Assembly: GCA_021325515.1 (NCBI GenBank)
Contig: JAJPHC010000057.1
Coordinates: 1 to 64,000 of the forward strand
DNA from: Acidobacteriota bacterium
GTDB taxonomy: Bacteria > Acidobacteriota > Thermoanaerobaculia > Gp7-AA8
Direction: 5' to 3'
Length of the DNA stretch: 64,000 nucleotides
In this document: in pieces, positions 42,101-50,645 of the stretch
How positions within the stretch are numbered: the first letter of the stretch is position 1
Layout: every line of letters begins with the position of its first letter
Notes under the pieces: generated by a model
What the model was told of the DNA's origin: nothing
Database searches by the model: none
What the model saw: the letters and a program-made list of their open reading frames with translations, nothing else
Made by a program: the position numbers and the translations under genes

Positions 42101-45100
42101 GGACTAACGCTGAGCTACAACAGTTCGGAGCAACGCGGACGACTGGACCAATACCAAATCAATATCCCGATTACTGGTGCCAATCCGCCGAGCGGCGTAA
42201 CCTACGCGCATCTCAAGGTGAGCGTCGCGGGCACGACGTTCCAGCAGGAATTTTCTGCGGCACCGAACCAGACCTACACATATACCTGGAGCGGAAAGGA
42301 CGCATACGGTCGTTTGGTGCAGGGAACGCAAGATGCGCATGTCGACATCGGATACGAGTACCTTGCAGGTGCCTACACCGCGCCCGATGCTAAGGGAAAA
42401 GCCTTTGGCAAGTATCCGAACAATCCGATCTCGCTATGTCCAGAACGGCTGTCGATCATTATCTGGACGCGATTTGATATTCCGATCGGCAGCATTGACG
42501 CCAAGGATGCAAACGGCCTCGGTGGATGGAACCTCTCGGGCCATCACATCTACGATCCGTTGGGTCGAACACTTCACCTAGGTGGTGGCGACACGATCGA
42601 TTCCGCTCAACTTGGCAAGACGCTTGTGCGCGTCGCAGGGAACGGTAGCTGCTGCATCGCCGTCGACGGTGCAGGTGCTCGCGAAACAGCACTTAACTAC
42701 TCGAACTCGATTTCCGTTGCGCCCGATGGTGGTTTTTACATAACGCAGAGCGACACCATCCTCAAAGTGCAGAAGGATGGCACGATCGCGCGGATCGGGG
42801 GCATCTATGGAAACAAGGGCTTTTCGCCGGACGGCACGATTGCGCTGAACGCGAAACTCAACCCATGGGCTGGGGCGATCGGACCTGATGGCTTCTACTT
42901 CATCGACGCGGGCACGCGCGTCCGCAAGATCACGTCAGACGGCGCCATCATCACCGTCGCTGGCAACGGGCAAAAGAACGCGGCAGTGAAGGAAGGCCCT
43001 GCGCTCAGCACGCCGATTGTGTGCGAGGCAATCGCGATCGACCATGACGGCAACGTCTACATCGCGAGCGACAGCACCATCGAGCGCGTCACACCAGACG
43101 GCGATCTCACAATCATTGCCGGAGGCGGCGGCTTCGGCAAGATCAAAGACGGTCAGCCAGCACGGATTGCGCCGCTCGTGAATGCGATCAGCATCGCGGT
43201 CGGTCCCAACGGTCGCCTCTACATCGGCGACAACTTCCAGCACTTCATCGGCGAAATTGCAGGCGATGGGTTGCTGCGTGTCGTTGCAGGACTCGGCGCA
43301 AATCCCGATACCGATGGTGTTCCTGCGCGGTCGATTCACATCGACAGCAGCATCTGGGGCATGGATGTCGGCACCGACGGCACGATCTACTTCACGACAC
43401 TCGAAACACAGACCGTGCGCGCGATTCGCCCTGACGGCATTATCGTGCGCCTCGCCGGTGGGGTCCGTGAAGACTTTAAGGTCATTCCGTACCCTGACAA
43501 TGCGCCGGCGATCGGCACCCCAGTCTTTTATCCCTGGGGGGTGGCCGCAGCGCCTGATGGTTCCGTTCTCTTCTCCGCCTACGACGAGAACACGATCCGT
43601 CGGATCCTGCCGACTTATCCCGGCGCCAGCGCGACCGAAACGGTCGTTGCGTCTGAGAATGGAGGACTTGCGTATGTATTCGATGCTTCAGGACGGCACT
43701 CGCGTACCGTTGATACGACCATGGGCATCGTGCTCAGCACCTTTTCCTGTGACGGTGCAGGTCGTCTGCAAAGCATCGCGGATGTCGACGGCAATCAAGT
43801 AACGATCGATCGAGCGACCGATGGCACTCCCAAGGCGATCGTCGCCCCCGGCGGTCAGCGTACGACATTGGCCATCGATGCGAATGGGTACCTGAGTTCG
43901 GTCACGAGTCCCGCTGGCGAAGCGACAAAGTTGACGCACACTTCACGCGGTCTCCTGACAGATCTCGTGACGCCTGGCGGTCACGAGTACTCGTTCACGC
44001 ATGACGCTAATGGACGGCTACAGTTGGATGCCGATCCCGCTGACGGTAGCACAGCCCTGGCACGCACAGGCACGGACGACGATCTCATCGTCACCCGCAC
44101 GACCGCCGAGGGGCGCACCTCGGTTTACGAAACGATCCGGCCCGTGAACGGTGGAGAGATCCGTCGGAACACCAGCGCAGACGGTCTTATGACGACGAGC
44201 AGCGAAGGCGCGGATCGCAGTCTGACCGTGAGCGGCCCCGACGGTACGACGATGAACGTCCGCATGGTGCCCGACAGCCGTTTTGGCATGATGGCCTCGC
44301 TTCCTTCAGTGGGATCCTTGACGATCGGCTCGCACAACGCCGCCGCGCAGTACAGCCGCGCGGTAACGTTGTCGCAGCCGGGCAACCCGTTTGCGGTTGC
44401 CACGCTCCGGGAGACGCTTGCAGTCAACGGAAAGCCATGGTCAACGCTCTATGATCGCGCGGCCTCTTCGCTCACAACCACGTCTCCCCTCGGTCGCAGC
44501 AGCGTCGCCTCAATCGACCCGTCCGGCCGCATCGCCAACATACGAGTCGCGGCTCTCGCTCCCTTCACGATGAGCTACACGACTTGGGGAGCGCTTGAGT
44601 CTGTTGCACAAGGAACGCGCATCACTAACATGACCTACGACGGAGCCCACCGGCTCCAGTCATTGACGGACCCACTGCGGCGGACGATCACCTTCACGTA
44701 CGACGCGGCGGATCGCGTCACAGGAGAAACGCTTCCGGGCGGGCGAACGATCGCTTTCACATACGACCATGATGGCAATCTGACCTCGGTTGCGCCTCCG
44801 TCGAGACCCGCGCACACGTTCCACTACACGCCTGTGAATCTTGCCGACCTATACACGCCGCCCACGGTCACAAACGGTGGCACAACGACATACGCCTACA
44901 ACAAAGACCGGCAACTCACATTGATTACGCGACCCGATTCAGAGGCGATCGGCCTTGGCTACGACTCCGCCGGTCGTCTGGCATCGCTTGTCTGGCCGTC
45001 TGCTGCACTCACCTACGGCTACGACGGAAAGGGGCGGCTCTCCTCGATCAATAACTCGAACGGCGCTTCGATGACCTACAGCTATGACGGCCCACTGCTG

Positions 45101-46678
45101 AAGTCACAGACATGGACGGGCGAGGTCAGCGGGGCGATCGGCTACACATACGACAACGACCTGAGGGTGGCGTCGGAAAACGGCGTGACTCTTGGTTACG
45201 ACGATGACGGACTACTGGTGAAGGCGGGCGCCTTGACGCTCAACCGAGACTCCCAGACCGGATTAGTGACAGGTACAAGTCTGGGAAACGTGAGCGATGA
45301 ATGGACATACGATGAGTTCAGTGAACCAATGACGTATAGCGTATCGCTCAACGCAGCCGAGGCGTTGCGCGAAGTGTACACACGCGATGACATTGGGCGC
45401 ATTGCGCAAGTCGTGGAGACGACTGGCGGACATTCGACCACAACCGCATATACCTACGATGAAGCTGGCCACATGGCGACTGTGACGCGCGACGGCCTAC
45501 AAACAGCCAGCTACACATACGACGCGAATGGTAATCGTGTAGGCGGAACATATGACGATCAGGATCGCCTGCTCTCCATGAACGGTGTCACCTACACGTA
45601 CACGACTAACGGCGAACTGGCTGCGAAAACGGATGCCAGCGGAACGACAAGCTTCACATACGACGCCCTCGGCAATTTACGCACAGTACTGATGCCGGAC
45701 GGCAAGCGGGTCGACTACGTTATCGACGCAAAGAACCGCCGCGTGGGTAAGAAGGTGGGTGGAACGCTCGTCAACGGATGGCTATACGGCGACCAATTGC
45801 GGATAGTCGCCGAAACCGATGGCGCTGGGGCGGTCACGAAGCAGTTCATCTATGGAGCCCGATCCAATGCCCCCTCTGTAATGATCGCAAATGGCATAAC
45901 GTACCGGATCGTAACCGACCATCTCGGCAGCCCGCGATACGTCATCGAGAGCTCGACCGGTACACCTGTCGAGGTGATTACCTACGACGAATTCGGCAAT
46001 ATAACAAGTGACTCGAATCCTGGCATGCAGCCGTTCGGTTTCGCGGGAGGCCTCTACGACCGCGACACTGGTCTAACGAGGTTCGGCGCAAGAGACTATG
46101 ACCCGCAACTCGGGCGGTGGACAGCGAAAGACCCGCTCGGACTAGCAGCAGGAGAACTGGATCTTTACACCTATTCGAATAACGACCCCGTCAACTTCAT
46201 AGATCCATCCGGACTTGAACATGTGAATGAGCCGGGCTTCACCAAACCGATGACAGCTCCAGGGCCACCAATCACCACACTAATTCCGTCCGCCGATGAC
46301 GTCGACAGCATAGCGCGCCACATTAACCGTGGGTCAGTAAGTCTTCCCGGGTGGGTCATTGCGGCGATTTCAAGAGACTATGACCTCGGACCCTGTGACA
46401 CGATTTTCGTGAAGAGCCCAGCATTCGGTAGTTGGAATATTACTTTTGGCAACGTCATCGTATTGACCCCGAAGAGTTTCCATGACACAGCTATCAGGAA
46501 TCATGAGCTGGTGCATGTTTCTCAATATGAGACGCAGGGCTTCGAGTTCTTTATCGACTATGCCTCTGATTCACTCGCCAACGGTGTTCTGAATGGCGAA
46601 TGGCACGATCTAAACCACCATGAAATTGAGGCTGAGCGAAAGGCGGGGAAGCAGGGTCCGACCTGCGGGTGCAAATAA
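39113..46678 (+). CDS. Giant RHS/YD-repeat protein with C-terminal zincin domain
   Basis: A 2521-residue secreted polymorphic-toxin-type protein. Order of parts: signal peptide (MSVRSFVFGILTVLFVSPLL); a beta-helix-like Gly/Ser/Thr-rich region; a bacterial Ig-like domain; two IPT/TIG domains (TVTSITPTKGPVSGGTSITV; ITSFAPGSGGSGTTVTIAGQ); a Big_2-like domain; a regulatory-like beta domain; NHL-type propeller repeats (GPDGFYFIDAGTRVRKITS and similar); and about 600 residues of YD repeats. The RHS core ends YDRDTGLTRFGARDYDPQLG and NNDPVNFIDPSGLE. The last ~155 residues differ and contain HELVH (from 2464), an HExxH zinc-protease site, with HHEIEAE downstream as a possible third-ligand region. The shell would enclose the toxin and the zincin act on its target. 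Confidence 0.85.
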   Translation: MSVRSFVFGILTVLFVSPLLAQNDPFTVGTPLTAQGVFSCGDLTVSSGTIDSSGVTNTAITQRAIIRSNGNVKVSGGTVNGDVIAGPGKLVTLSGSGKVTGTTSSAATAANCIPIDLTALAPTVQGTNNNANIPLTAQGKNPLGGSSHTEFTLSGGDGITLPSGTYYFTKISISGGSTITLNGTVKILCAGRVDISGGSIVNTNASPFALRLWVSGSPFTLSSSTLSGIVYAPTASATVSSGTLKGSLFANTVTVSGSSHLTQINDDANPRVTITSPADGALITSPSVTVTGTASDSETSVTLSVNGQSVTVAADGTFQTTVNLRGQASPKITAIATDAVGNMSTTSITLSAPTPTVTSITPTKGPVSGGTSITVLGTNFTDSTDTTLTIGGISATQVAVLSPNKLTAVTPALPSGTVSVVVTTFAGASTLQNGFTYLAAPSITSFAPGSGGSGTTVTIAGQNFDPDPNGDHVFLGTLVAPIVSATSTQLVVTVPTGAQTGRLTVTTAGGTATSATDFTVATFSALQITAPTTTLDVGQRVQFNAIGLFPTGGGADVTAKASWSSSGAVTVDVNGMVTAAQPGSGDVFASLNGFSASIRVSATTIVLPPDPASIAPALNPTQVTPMVDGTAFLYQGTNPIQTGVGPNVITRDRAAVLRGRVLTRDGASLPGIRIAIASHPEYGQTLSRDDGRFDLAVNGGSWLTVRYERPGYIPTDRTVNVPWADYVSVEDVALVSLDGAVTPIASGATRMQVARGTTSSDKDGSRTATVLFPAGTTASMTFPNGTTQPLATLNVRATEFTVGTAGPLAMPADLPPTSKYTYCVELSVDEAVRGGASSVTFSKTLPLYLDNFLNLPVGTIVPVGYYDRAARRWVASDNGRVIKILAITNGTATVDTNGDGVADDATTLAAIGIDADELQQLGTLYTIGKTLWRAPINHFTSWDCNFFAWAGPPEGAEAPSGGPTRNNRVKKCEKCEGSIIGVQDQTLGEELPLVGTGLTLSYNSSEQRGRLDQYQINIPITGANPPSGVTYAHLKVSVAGTTFQQEFSAAPNQTYTYTWSGKDAYGRLVQGTQDAHVDIGYEYLAGAYTAPDAKGKAFGKYPNNPISLCPERLSIIIWTRFDIPIGSIDAKDANGLGGWNLSGHHIYDPLGRTLHLGGGDTIDSAQLGKTLVRVAGNGSCCIAVDGAGARETALNYSNSISVAPDGGFYITQSDTILKVQKDGTIARIGGIYGNKGFSPDGTIALNAKLNPWAGAIGPDGFYFIDAGTRVRKITSDGAIITVAGNGQKNAAVKEGPALSTPIVCEAIAIDHDGNVYIASDSTIERVTPDGDLTIIAGGGGFGKIKDGQPARIAPLVNAISIAVGPNGRLYIGDNFQHFIGEIAGDGLLRVVAGLGANPDTDGVPARSIHIDSSIWGMDVGTDGTIYFTTLETQTVRAIRPDGIIVRLAGGVREDFKVIPYPDNAPAIGTPVFYPWGVAAAPDGSVLFSAYDENTIRRILPTYPGASATETVVASENGGLAYVFDASGRHSRTVDTTMGIVLSTFSCDGAGRLQSIADVDGNQVTIDRATDGTPKAIVAPGGQRTTLAIDANGYLSSVTSPAGEATKLTHTSRGLLTDLVTPGGHEYSFTHDANGRLQLDADPADGSTALARTGTDDDLIVTRTTAEGRTSVYETIRPVNGGEIRRNTSADGLMTTSSEGADRSLTVSGPDGTTMNVRMVPDSRFGMMASLPSVGSLTIGSHNAAAQYSRAVTLSQPGNPFAVATLRETLAVNGKPWSTLYDRAASSLTTTSPLGRSSVASIDPSGRIANIRVAALAPFTMSYTTWGALESVAQGTRITNMTYDGAHRLQSLTDPLRRTITFTYDAADRVTGETLPGGRTIAFTYDHDGNLTSVAPPSRPAHTFHYTPVNLADLYTPPTVTNGGTTTYAYNKDRQLTLITRPDSEAIGLGYDSAGRLASLVWPSAALTYGYDGKGRLSSINNSNGASMTYSYDGPLLKSQTWTGEVSGAIGYTYDNDLRVASENGVTLGYDDDGLLVKAGALTLNRDSQTGLVTGTSLGNVSDEWTYDEFSEPMTYSVSLNAAEALREVYTRDDIGRIAQVVETTGGHSTTTAYTYDEAGHMATVTRDGLQTASYTYDANGNRVGGTYDDQDRLLSMNGVTYTYTTNGELAAKTDASGTTSFTYDALGNLRTVLMPDGKRVDYVIDAKNRRVGKKVGGTLVNGWLYGDQLRIVAETDGAGAVTKQFIYGARSNAPSVMIANGITYRIVTDHLGSPRYVIESSTGTPVEVITYDEFGNITSDSNPGMQPFGFAGGLYDRDTGLTRFGARDYDPQLGRWTAKDPLGLAAGELDLYTYSNNDPVNFIDPSGLEHVNEPGFTKPMTAPGPPITTLIPSADDVDSIARHINRGSVSLPGWVIAAISRDYDLGPCDTIFVKSPAFGSWNITFGNVIVLTPKSFHDTAIRNHELVHVSQYETQGFEFFIDYASDSLANGVLNGEWHDLNHHEIEAERKAGKQGPTCGCK

Positions 46679-47040
46679 TGCGCAATAAAATAGGGTTAAA
46701 ATGCTTAGTAGCTGCCTTGCTCTTCCTGATCGGCATCAGCGGCTGCAGCCAAGAGCACTACGCTATCGTGGTCAACTGCTCCCGGGAACCATTGCGTATC
46801 CAGGTATTCCACGGCGGGGTCGAGATGGCAATGAGTATGGCGCGACCCAACAGCGTGGTGAGGATTGATGGCGCGGTGTTTACTATGAGAAACACCGAGT
46901 ACATCTTTCGGCTGCGACATCAGAATACAAAAGTAACGGACGTCACTGTGACGGCCGAGTATCTCAGGGCAAACGAGTGGATTGTGCCCATCTGTGGAGA
47001 TTCTGCTGTCGACTCATATCGTCTCGACGTGATTCATTGA
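46678..47040 (+). CDS. Lipoprotein, likely immunity protein for the RHS zincin
   Basis: A 120-residue protein whose ATG shares one base with the RHS stop codon (TAATG), so the two are co-translated. The N-terminus is a lipoprotein signal (MRNKIGLKCLVAALLFLIGI then lipobox SGC, Cys24). The mature part is small and beta-rich (HYAIVVNCSREPLRIQVFHG, YIFRLRHQNTKVTDVTVTAE). Small genes directly after RHS toxin tails normally encode the cognate immunity protein; the lipid anchor suggests neutralisation in the periplasm. No immunity family recognised. Confidence 0.6.
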   Translation: MRNKIGLKCLVAALLFLIGISGCSQEHYAIVVNCSREPLRIQVFHGGVEMAMSMARPNSVVRIDGAVFTMRNTEYIFRLRHQNTKVTDVTVTAEYLRANEWIVPICGDSAVDSYRLDVIH

Positions 47041-47179
47041 AGTGGTTGCCGTGATGGATGAGTGACTTACCCACAACGTGCCGATGATACGGAGTTCTCT
47101 CAGACATCGTTCGCTTTGGGGAGTAGCTTGTATGACAGCTACATTGGGAATGACATCAAGGCTGAAACACGAATGACTC

Positions 47180-47311
47180 CTAGCCGGCTCGGAAGATCCG
47201 ATTCCGCGGATCCTGGTTTGCCCATCCGGCGAGCGCGAACCCGAAGAGGTGTTCCACATCTGCGCTCAGCACCACACGGCTGAGAGCGCGCACCCGGTCG
47301 AGTGGATCCAT
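47180..47311 (-). pseudogene. 3' fragment of a replication-relaxation gene
   Basis: Reading the minus strand gives 43 residues containing LDRVRALSRVVLSADVEHLF and GFALAGWANQDPRNRIF. These match the C-terminal part of the intact gene at 47919-48968 (LDRLRALSRVVLRAGVDHLF; AFTLAGWAHQDPQSAIW). Only this end remains, so it is a partial duplicate or the relic of an older element. The rest of 47041-47494 holds no gene. Confidence 0.7.
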
Positions 47312-47494
47312 CCGTCCGTCTCACTGGGGCGGGACATTCCGATATCCGTGTTACCGGTGCGAATAATGGGGTTTATGAAGGTGAGGACGGCCCCGGGCAT
47401 GTCGATCACAGCGGCCCTGTCGTGACTTACCGGAGAGGTGCGCCCGTGGCGACTTGGGAATCACTCCCCTACAGCTGATGGAGAAGGTGACGTT

Positions 47495-47917
47495 ATGAAA
47501 AAGGCAATCCAAGGTGCGATGTTGGTCCTAGTCGTGGCTTTGTCGATGAGAGGGAGCGTCAGGTATCACTATGATGGAACCTTCGACGTGCCAGTTGGTT
47601 TCTATAAAGACCCGAACTTTGTGCCAGCGTCCTATCTAGAGGGGTTTCCAATTAAGACGACGAAGGAGCACCTCTCTGAGAAAAGGCTCGACGCACTTTG
47701 TAAGCTGTTCATTGCAGCTTGCGATGCAAGCAAGAAGAAGCTTCATCAGGACTACCTCATTTCGACGTCAGCGCCAATCTATGTGCTTCTGAAAAGCAAC
47801 GTCCCGCGCGTGGCAGAGTATGAATCCGAAGGAGGGCAGATCGTATTTCTTCACAGGATTAAGGAGGCACTGGGAACGAAGCACCTGCAACCTCCACCGC
47901 CGCCTCCGCACAAGTAA
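47495..47917 (+). CDS. Small exported protein, unknown
   Basis: A 140-residue protein. ATG at 47495 follows GGAGAAGGTGACGTT. The signal peptide MKKAIQGAMLVLVVALSMRG is followed by a soluble domain (FDVPVGFYKDPNFVPASYLE, RLDALCKLFIAACDASKKKL) ending in a proline/histidine tail (HLQPPPPPPHK). It converges with the relaxation gene across 1 base. It may belong with the RHS region as another small exported factor, but nothing defines its role. Confidence 0.6.
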   Translation: MKKAIQGAMLVLVVALSMRGSVRYHYDGTFDVPVGFYKDPNFVPASYLEGFPIKTTKEHLSEKRLDALCKLFIAACDASKKKLHQDYLISTSAPIYVLLKSNVPRVAEYESEGGQIVFLHRIKEALGTKHLQPPPPPPHK

Positions 47918-47918
47918 T

Positions 47919-48968
47919 CTAAGACTGCAAGCGTTGATCGCCGAGGAAAAGCGGACTCTCAAGCAAGTCACCTGCTCGGGACCAGATCGCACTCTGAGGA
48001 TCTTGGTGTGCCCATCCGGCGAGTGTGAATGCGAACAGGTGATCGACGCCCGCGCGCAGCACCACGCGGCTGAGAGCTCGCAGCCTGTCGAGTGGGCGAC
48101 GGAACCGAGGGTCGATGACGGTTACCCAGACATCGAACCTTTCGAAGCCAAATAGCTCCATGCTCAACTCCGGACGCACAGCTAGCTCCGCGTAGCGCTC
48201 AACCTTCGCGCGACTGAAGTGCTCGAGACTCTCGTATCCTCGATCGTGTTCGAGAAAGACGAGGTGGGATCCATCGTTATCTCTGAATACGAATACGAGG
48301 TCGGGTTGTGGCAACGCGAGTCCGGACGATGAATTCGGGAACGGGCGCTCCCATGTTGAAATCCATAAGAGCGCGTTGCCGAATGCCTCGATGAAGCGAA
48401 GCGCGAGGTGATTGCACTCACGTTGGTGCGCAAGGAACGGCGGCACGATCCCGGGTACGAGCTTCAGCGGCTTGCCATCACGGAGCGGCAGCATGAACTC
48501 AACCAGGCGTTGCACCTCGGTGCCTCTGATCAGCGCAAGAATTCTGTCGCGAGCAAAGGCGAGCCCCATATCCGAGGGCATCGCGTAACCAGGATGCCCT
48601 CCTAGTACGACTGGCTCACGCCATGAGCGAATCCAACCTCGATGCTCGAGTAGTCGAAGACGATGACGCGCTGCTTGTTTCGAACGGCCGGCAAAGAAGC
48701 GGCGATGAACCTGCTCGAATGAGAGGAGGCGAAATCGTGCGAGCGCAGTGATGATTTCGAGATCGCGATCGGTCAACGATGTGGAGCTCGCATTTCGTAC
48801 GAGCCTGTTTCGTGGCCTGTTTCCTCTAGACGCAATAGAACCCGCGCTTGCGATGGCGTCCTTACGCGGCTGGACGTCTTCGAGCAGCGCTCGGTCATCT
48901 TGTTGTCTGCGCGCGGTTCGCAGCGTCTCGCGGGAAGATGTTGTGGGATCGAAAGATGATTCGACCAT
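47919..48968 (-). CDS. Replication-relaxation family protein, second copy
   Basis: A 349-residue member of the same family as 15007-15957 but only distantly similar. After a disordered basic N-terminus of about 60 residues comes a winged helix (LTDRDLEIITALARFRLLSF, VHRRFFAGRSKQAARHRLRL, LLEHRGWIRSWREP), then an alpha/beta domain with LPQPDLVFVFRDNDGSHLVF and LEHDRGYESLEHFSRAKVER. The PD...ExD...K spacing suggests a PD-(D/E)XK-like core. It is divergent from the XRE gene at 49172. Each of the two modules in the island thus has its own relaxation protein and DNA-pump ATPase. Confidence 0.75.
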   Translation of the reverse strand: MVESSFDPTTSSRETLRTARRQQDDRALLEDVQPRKDAIASAGSIASRGNRPRNRLVRNASSTSLTDRDLEIITALARFRLLSFEQVHRRFFAGRSKQAARHRLRLLEHRGWIRSWREPVVLGGHPGYAMPSDMGLAFARDRILALIRGTEVQRLVEFMLPLRDGKPLKLVPGIVPPFLAHQRECNHLALRFIEAFGNALLWISTWERPFPNSSSGLALPQPDLVFVFRDNDGSHLVFLEHDRGYESLEHFSRAKVERYAELAVRPELSMELFGFERFDVWVTVIDPRFRRPLDRLRALSRVVLRAGVDHLFAFTLAGWAHQDPQSAIWSRAGDLLESPLFLGDQRLQS

Positions 48969-49092
48969 GATCTTGACAGGATGGCGAACCGAGCGTACAG
49001 GGGGAGGCGAGTCTATGCACTACGTCTCAATGCTCCTGTGGACTTTCCCCACGGAGCCCCCCAGTACGGTCTCTCGTTCGCACAAGAATTCT

Positions 49093-49111
49093 TTGTGGGA
49101 ATCTCCCACAA
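49093..49111. promoter_or_regulatory. Palindromic operator-like site
   Basis: TTGTGGGA ATC TCCCACAA is a perfect 8-bp inverted repeat with a 3-base centre. It lies in the divergent region between the relaxation gene (48968) and the XRE regulator (49172). A weaker related sequence, GTGGACTTTCCCCAC, lies about 55 bases upstream. This is a likely binding site for the XRE protein encoded next door. Confidence 0.45.
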
Positions 49112-49171
49112 CGCATCGATCCGCCTCGCGAATCGATCGTGACTTGGCCAGGATGGCCGGTGTTAACCCGA

Positions 49172-49900
49172 ATGACGACCGTGTCTCGTTCCATCCCTCT
49201 CATGCACGAACTCGAACGGCGTGCCCGCGCGCTCGGTTGGACGTGGGAGCAGCTCGCGCGAGAGCTTGGGATGGATCGGACGACGCTCGCGCACATTCGG
49301 AGCGGACGTGATCGCGTAAGCCTCGCCACGCTCCACAAGGTCGCACTCTGGTTCCCGAACGATGAGACGCTGAAGCGGCTTGCGTGGGAGTACCTGCTTC
49401 TCGACGTGCAATCCGTGAGAGAACGCCGCGCGCGCGAGCAGTCCTGCAGCGGGACAAGCGAGGCGTACGCTGCGCAACTCTCGACGACTGCTCGCGAACA
49501 GCTCCAGCGCTTCGTCGGTGAATTCGGATCGCATGTGATCCGCGGGACTGGCCTCTTCCTCGAATCCGCCGATGCCCTCGCGCTAACAGCGTCGCTCGCA
49601 TTCCTCGAAGCGGAGTTCAGTGCGCGGAGCATCCATATAGTTCGTGAGAGAGGCAGCGCGAAGGTTCCGGCGAGCGCGAAGAGATCGCTCATTGCGATCC
49701 CGCTGCTGCTCATCGATCGCGTTGAATTCGCGTCGCCGTCGATGGCGCAGCTTCTCGCGGAGCGGCAGCAGTTCGGGAAGGTCACGGTTGCGACACGCCT
49801 TGAGAACACGCCCCGGTCCGAGACGGAGCAGCTTCTCGAAAGGCGGATGCATCACGCACGCATTGATCCCGCCAATCCCACCGTTCTCACCAATGCCTGA
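49172..49900 (+). CDS. XRE-family HTH protein
   Basis: A 242-residue protein. HTH at about residues 11-60: MHELERRARALGWTWEQLAR, LGMDRTTLAHIRSGRDRVSL, ATLHKVALWFP. The remaining 180 residues are helical with Arg/Glu-rich segments (SVRERRAREQSCSG, TTAREQLQRFVGEFGSHVIR) and no ligand-binding domain I know. The stop overlaps the start of the next gene (ATGCCTGA). As the first gene of the plus-strand run to 53212 it probably regulates that run, through the palindrome just upstream. Confidence 0.7.
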   Translation: MTTVSRSIPLMHELERRARALGWTWEQLARELGMDRTTLAHIRSGRDRVSLATLHKVALWFPNDETLKRLAWEYLLLDVQSVRERRAREQSCSGTSEAYAAQLSTTAREQLQRFVGEFGSHVIRGTGLFLESADALALTASLAFLEAEFSARSIHIVRERGSAKVPASAKRSLIAIPLLLIDRVEFASPSMAQLLAERQQFGKVTVATRLENTPRSETEQLLERRMHHARIDPANPTVLTNA

Positions 49901-50645
49901 GACTCCACGCAACCAATCGCGGCTGCTCGTGCTTTGGCCTCGCAGCGCGGCGCCGGATGGACTCGTCGTGCTTCCGACAGACCTGCGCGCGTTCTTCCAC
50001 ACCGCGCGCATCATCGGACCCGACACCGCGCTCTTCTTCCTGACACTGCGCGCACTCCGTCAGCGCTCACCGCTCGGAGTTCGTCTCGACGATCTCGCGT
50101 GGACGCTCGAAGCTTCGCGCCGGTGGGTTCGCCGCAGGCTAGTGCGTCTCTCGAACATTGGCCTCATCGTCTTCCACGACACTGGGCAGGATCTCATCGT
50201 TGCCGAATTCACAGGCGAGATGCCGGACCCCGGCGTATTCACGCCGGAGGCGACCGATGTACGGGTCAGGCACGACATCCCGACGCATTGGTTTCTCCAG
50301 GCGCTTCCGCAACTCGGACGGCGAGCGTTCCTTGCATATCTCTACCTCCGCTCTCGCGAAGGCGCAGACGCTGGCGGGGTCCTCATTGCGTCACTTGTCC
50401 GCAACGCTGGTCTGTGGGGAACGCTCCAGGCGCGATTCATCCTCTTTCGGTTGCGTCGCGCGGGACTGATTCGATGGCGGGGGCGCGGCTACACAGTCTT
50501 CGATCCGCCGCCACTTTCAGCGATTGCGCGCATGCTTCTGCGGCTTCGCGAAATGGGAGTGATTCCTCGCACACGGTCCGGCCGAGTGATCGTCGTCGCG
50601 TTGATCATTACGCCACTCATCGCCTTCATCTTCATCCTCTTTTAA
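49893..50645 (+). CDS. Winged-helix protein with C-terminal membrane anchor
   Basis: A 250-residue protein overlapping the XRE gene by 8 bases. It contains two winged-helix-like segments (RLDDLAWTLEASRRWVRRRL, VRLSNIGLIVFHDTG; and LIASLVRNAGLWGTLQARFI, LRRAGLIRWRGRGYTV), which resemble replication-initiator or transcription-factor folds. One membrane helix lies at the very C-terminus (VIVVALIITPLIAFIFILF). It thus looks like a DNA-binding protein tethered to the membrane next to the DNA-pump ATPase; the stop overlaps the ATPase start (TAATG). It could bring element DNA to the pump. That is inference. Confidence 0.6.
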   Translation: MPETPRNQSRLLVLWPRSAAPDGLVVLPTDLRAFFHTARIIGPDTALFFLTLRALRQRSPLGVRLDDLAWTLEASRRWVRRRLVRLSNIGLIVFHDTGQDLIVAEFTGEMPDPGVFTPEATDVRVRHDIPTHWFLQALPQLGRRAFLAYLYLRSREGADAGGVLIASLVRNAGLWGTLQARFILFRLRRAGLIRWRGRGYTVFDPPPLSAIARMLLRLREMGVIPRTRSGRVIVVALIITPLIAFIFILF

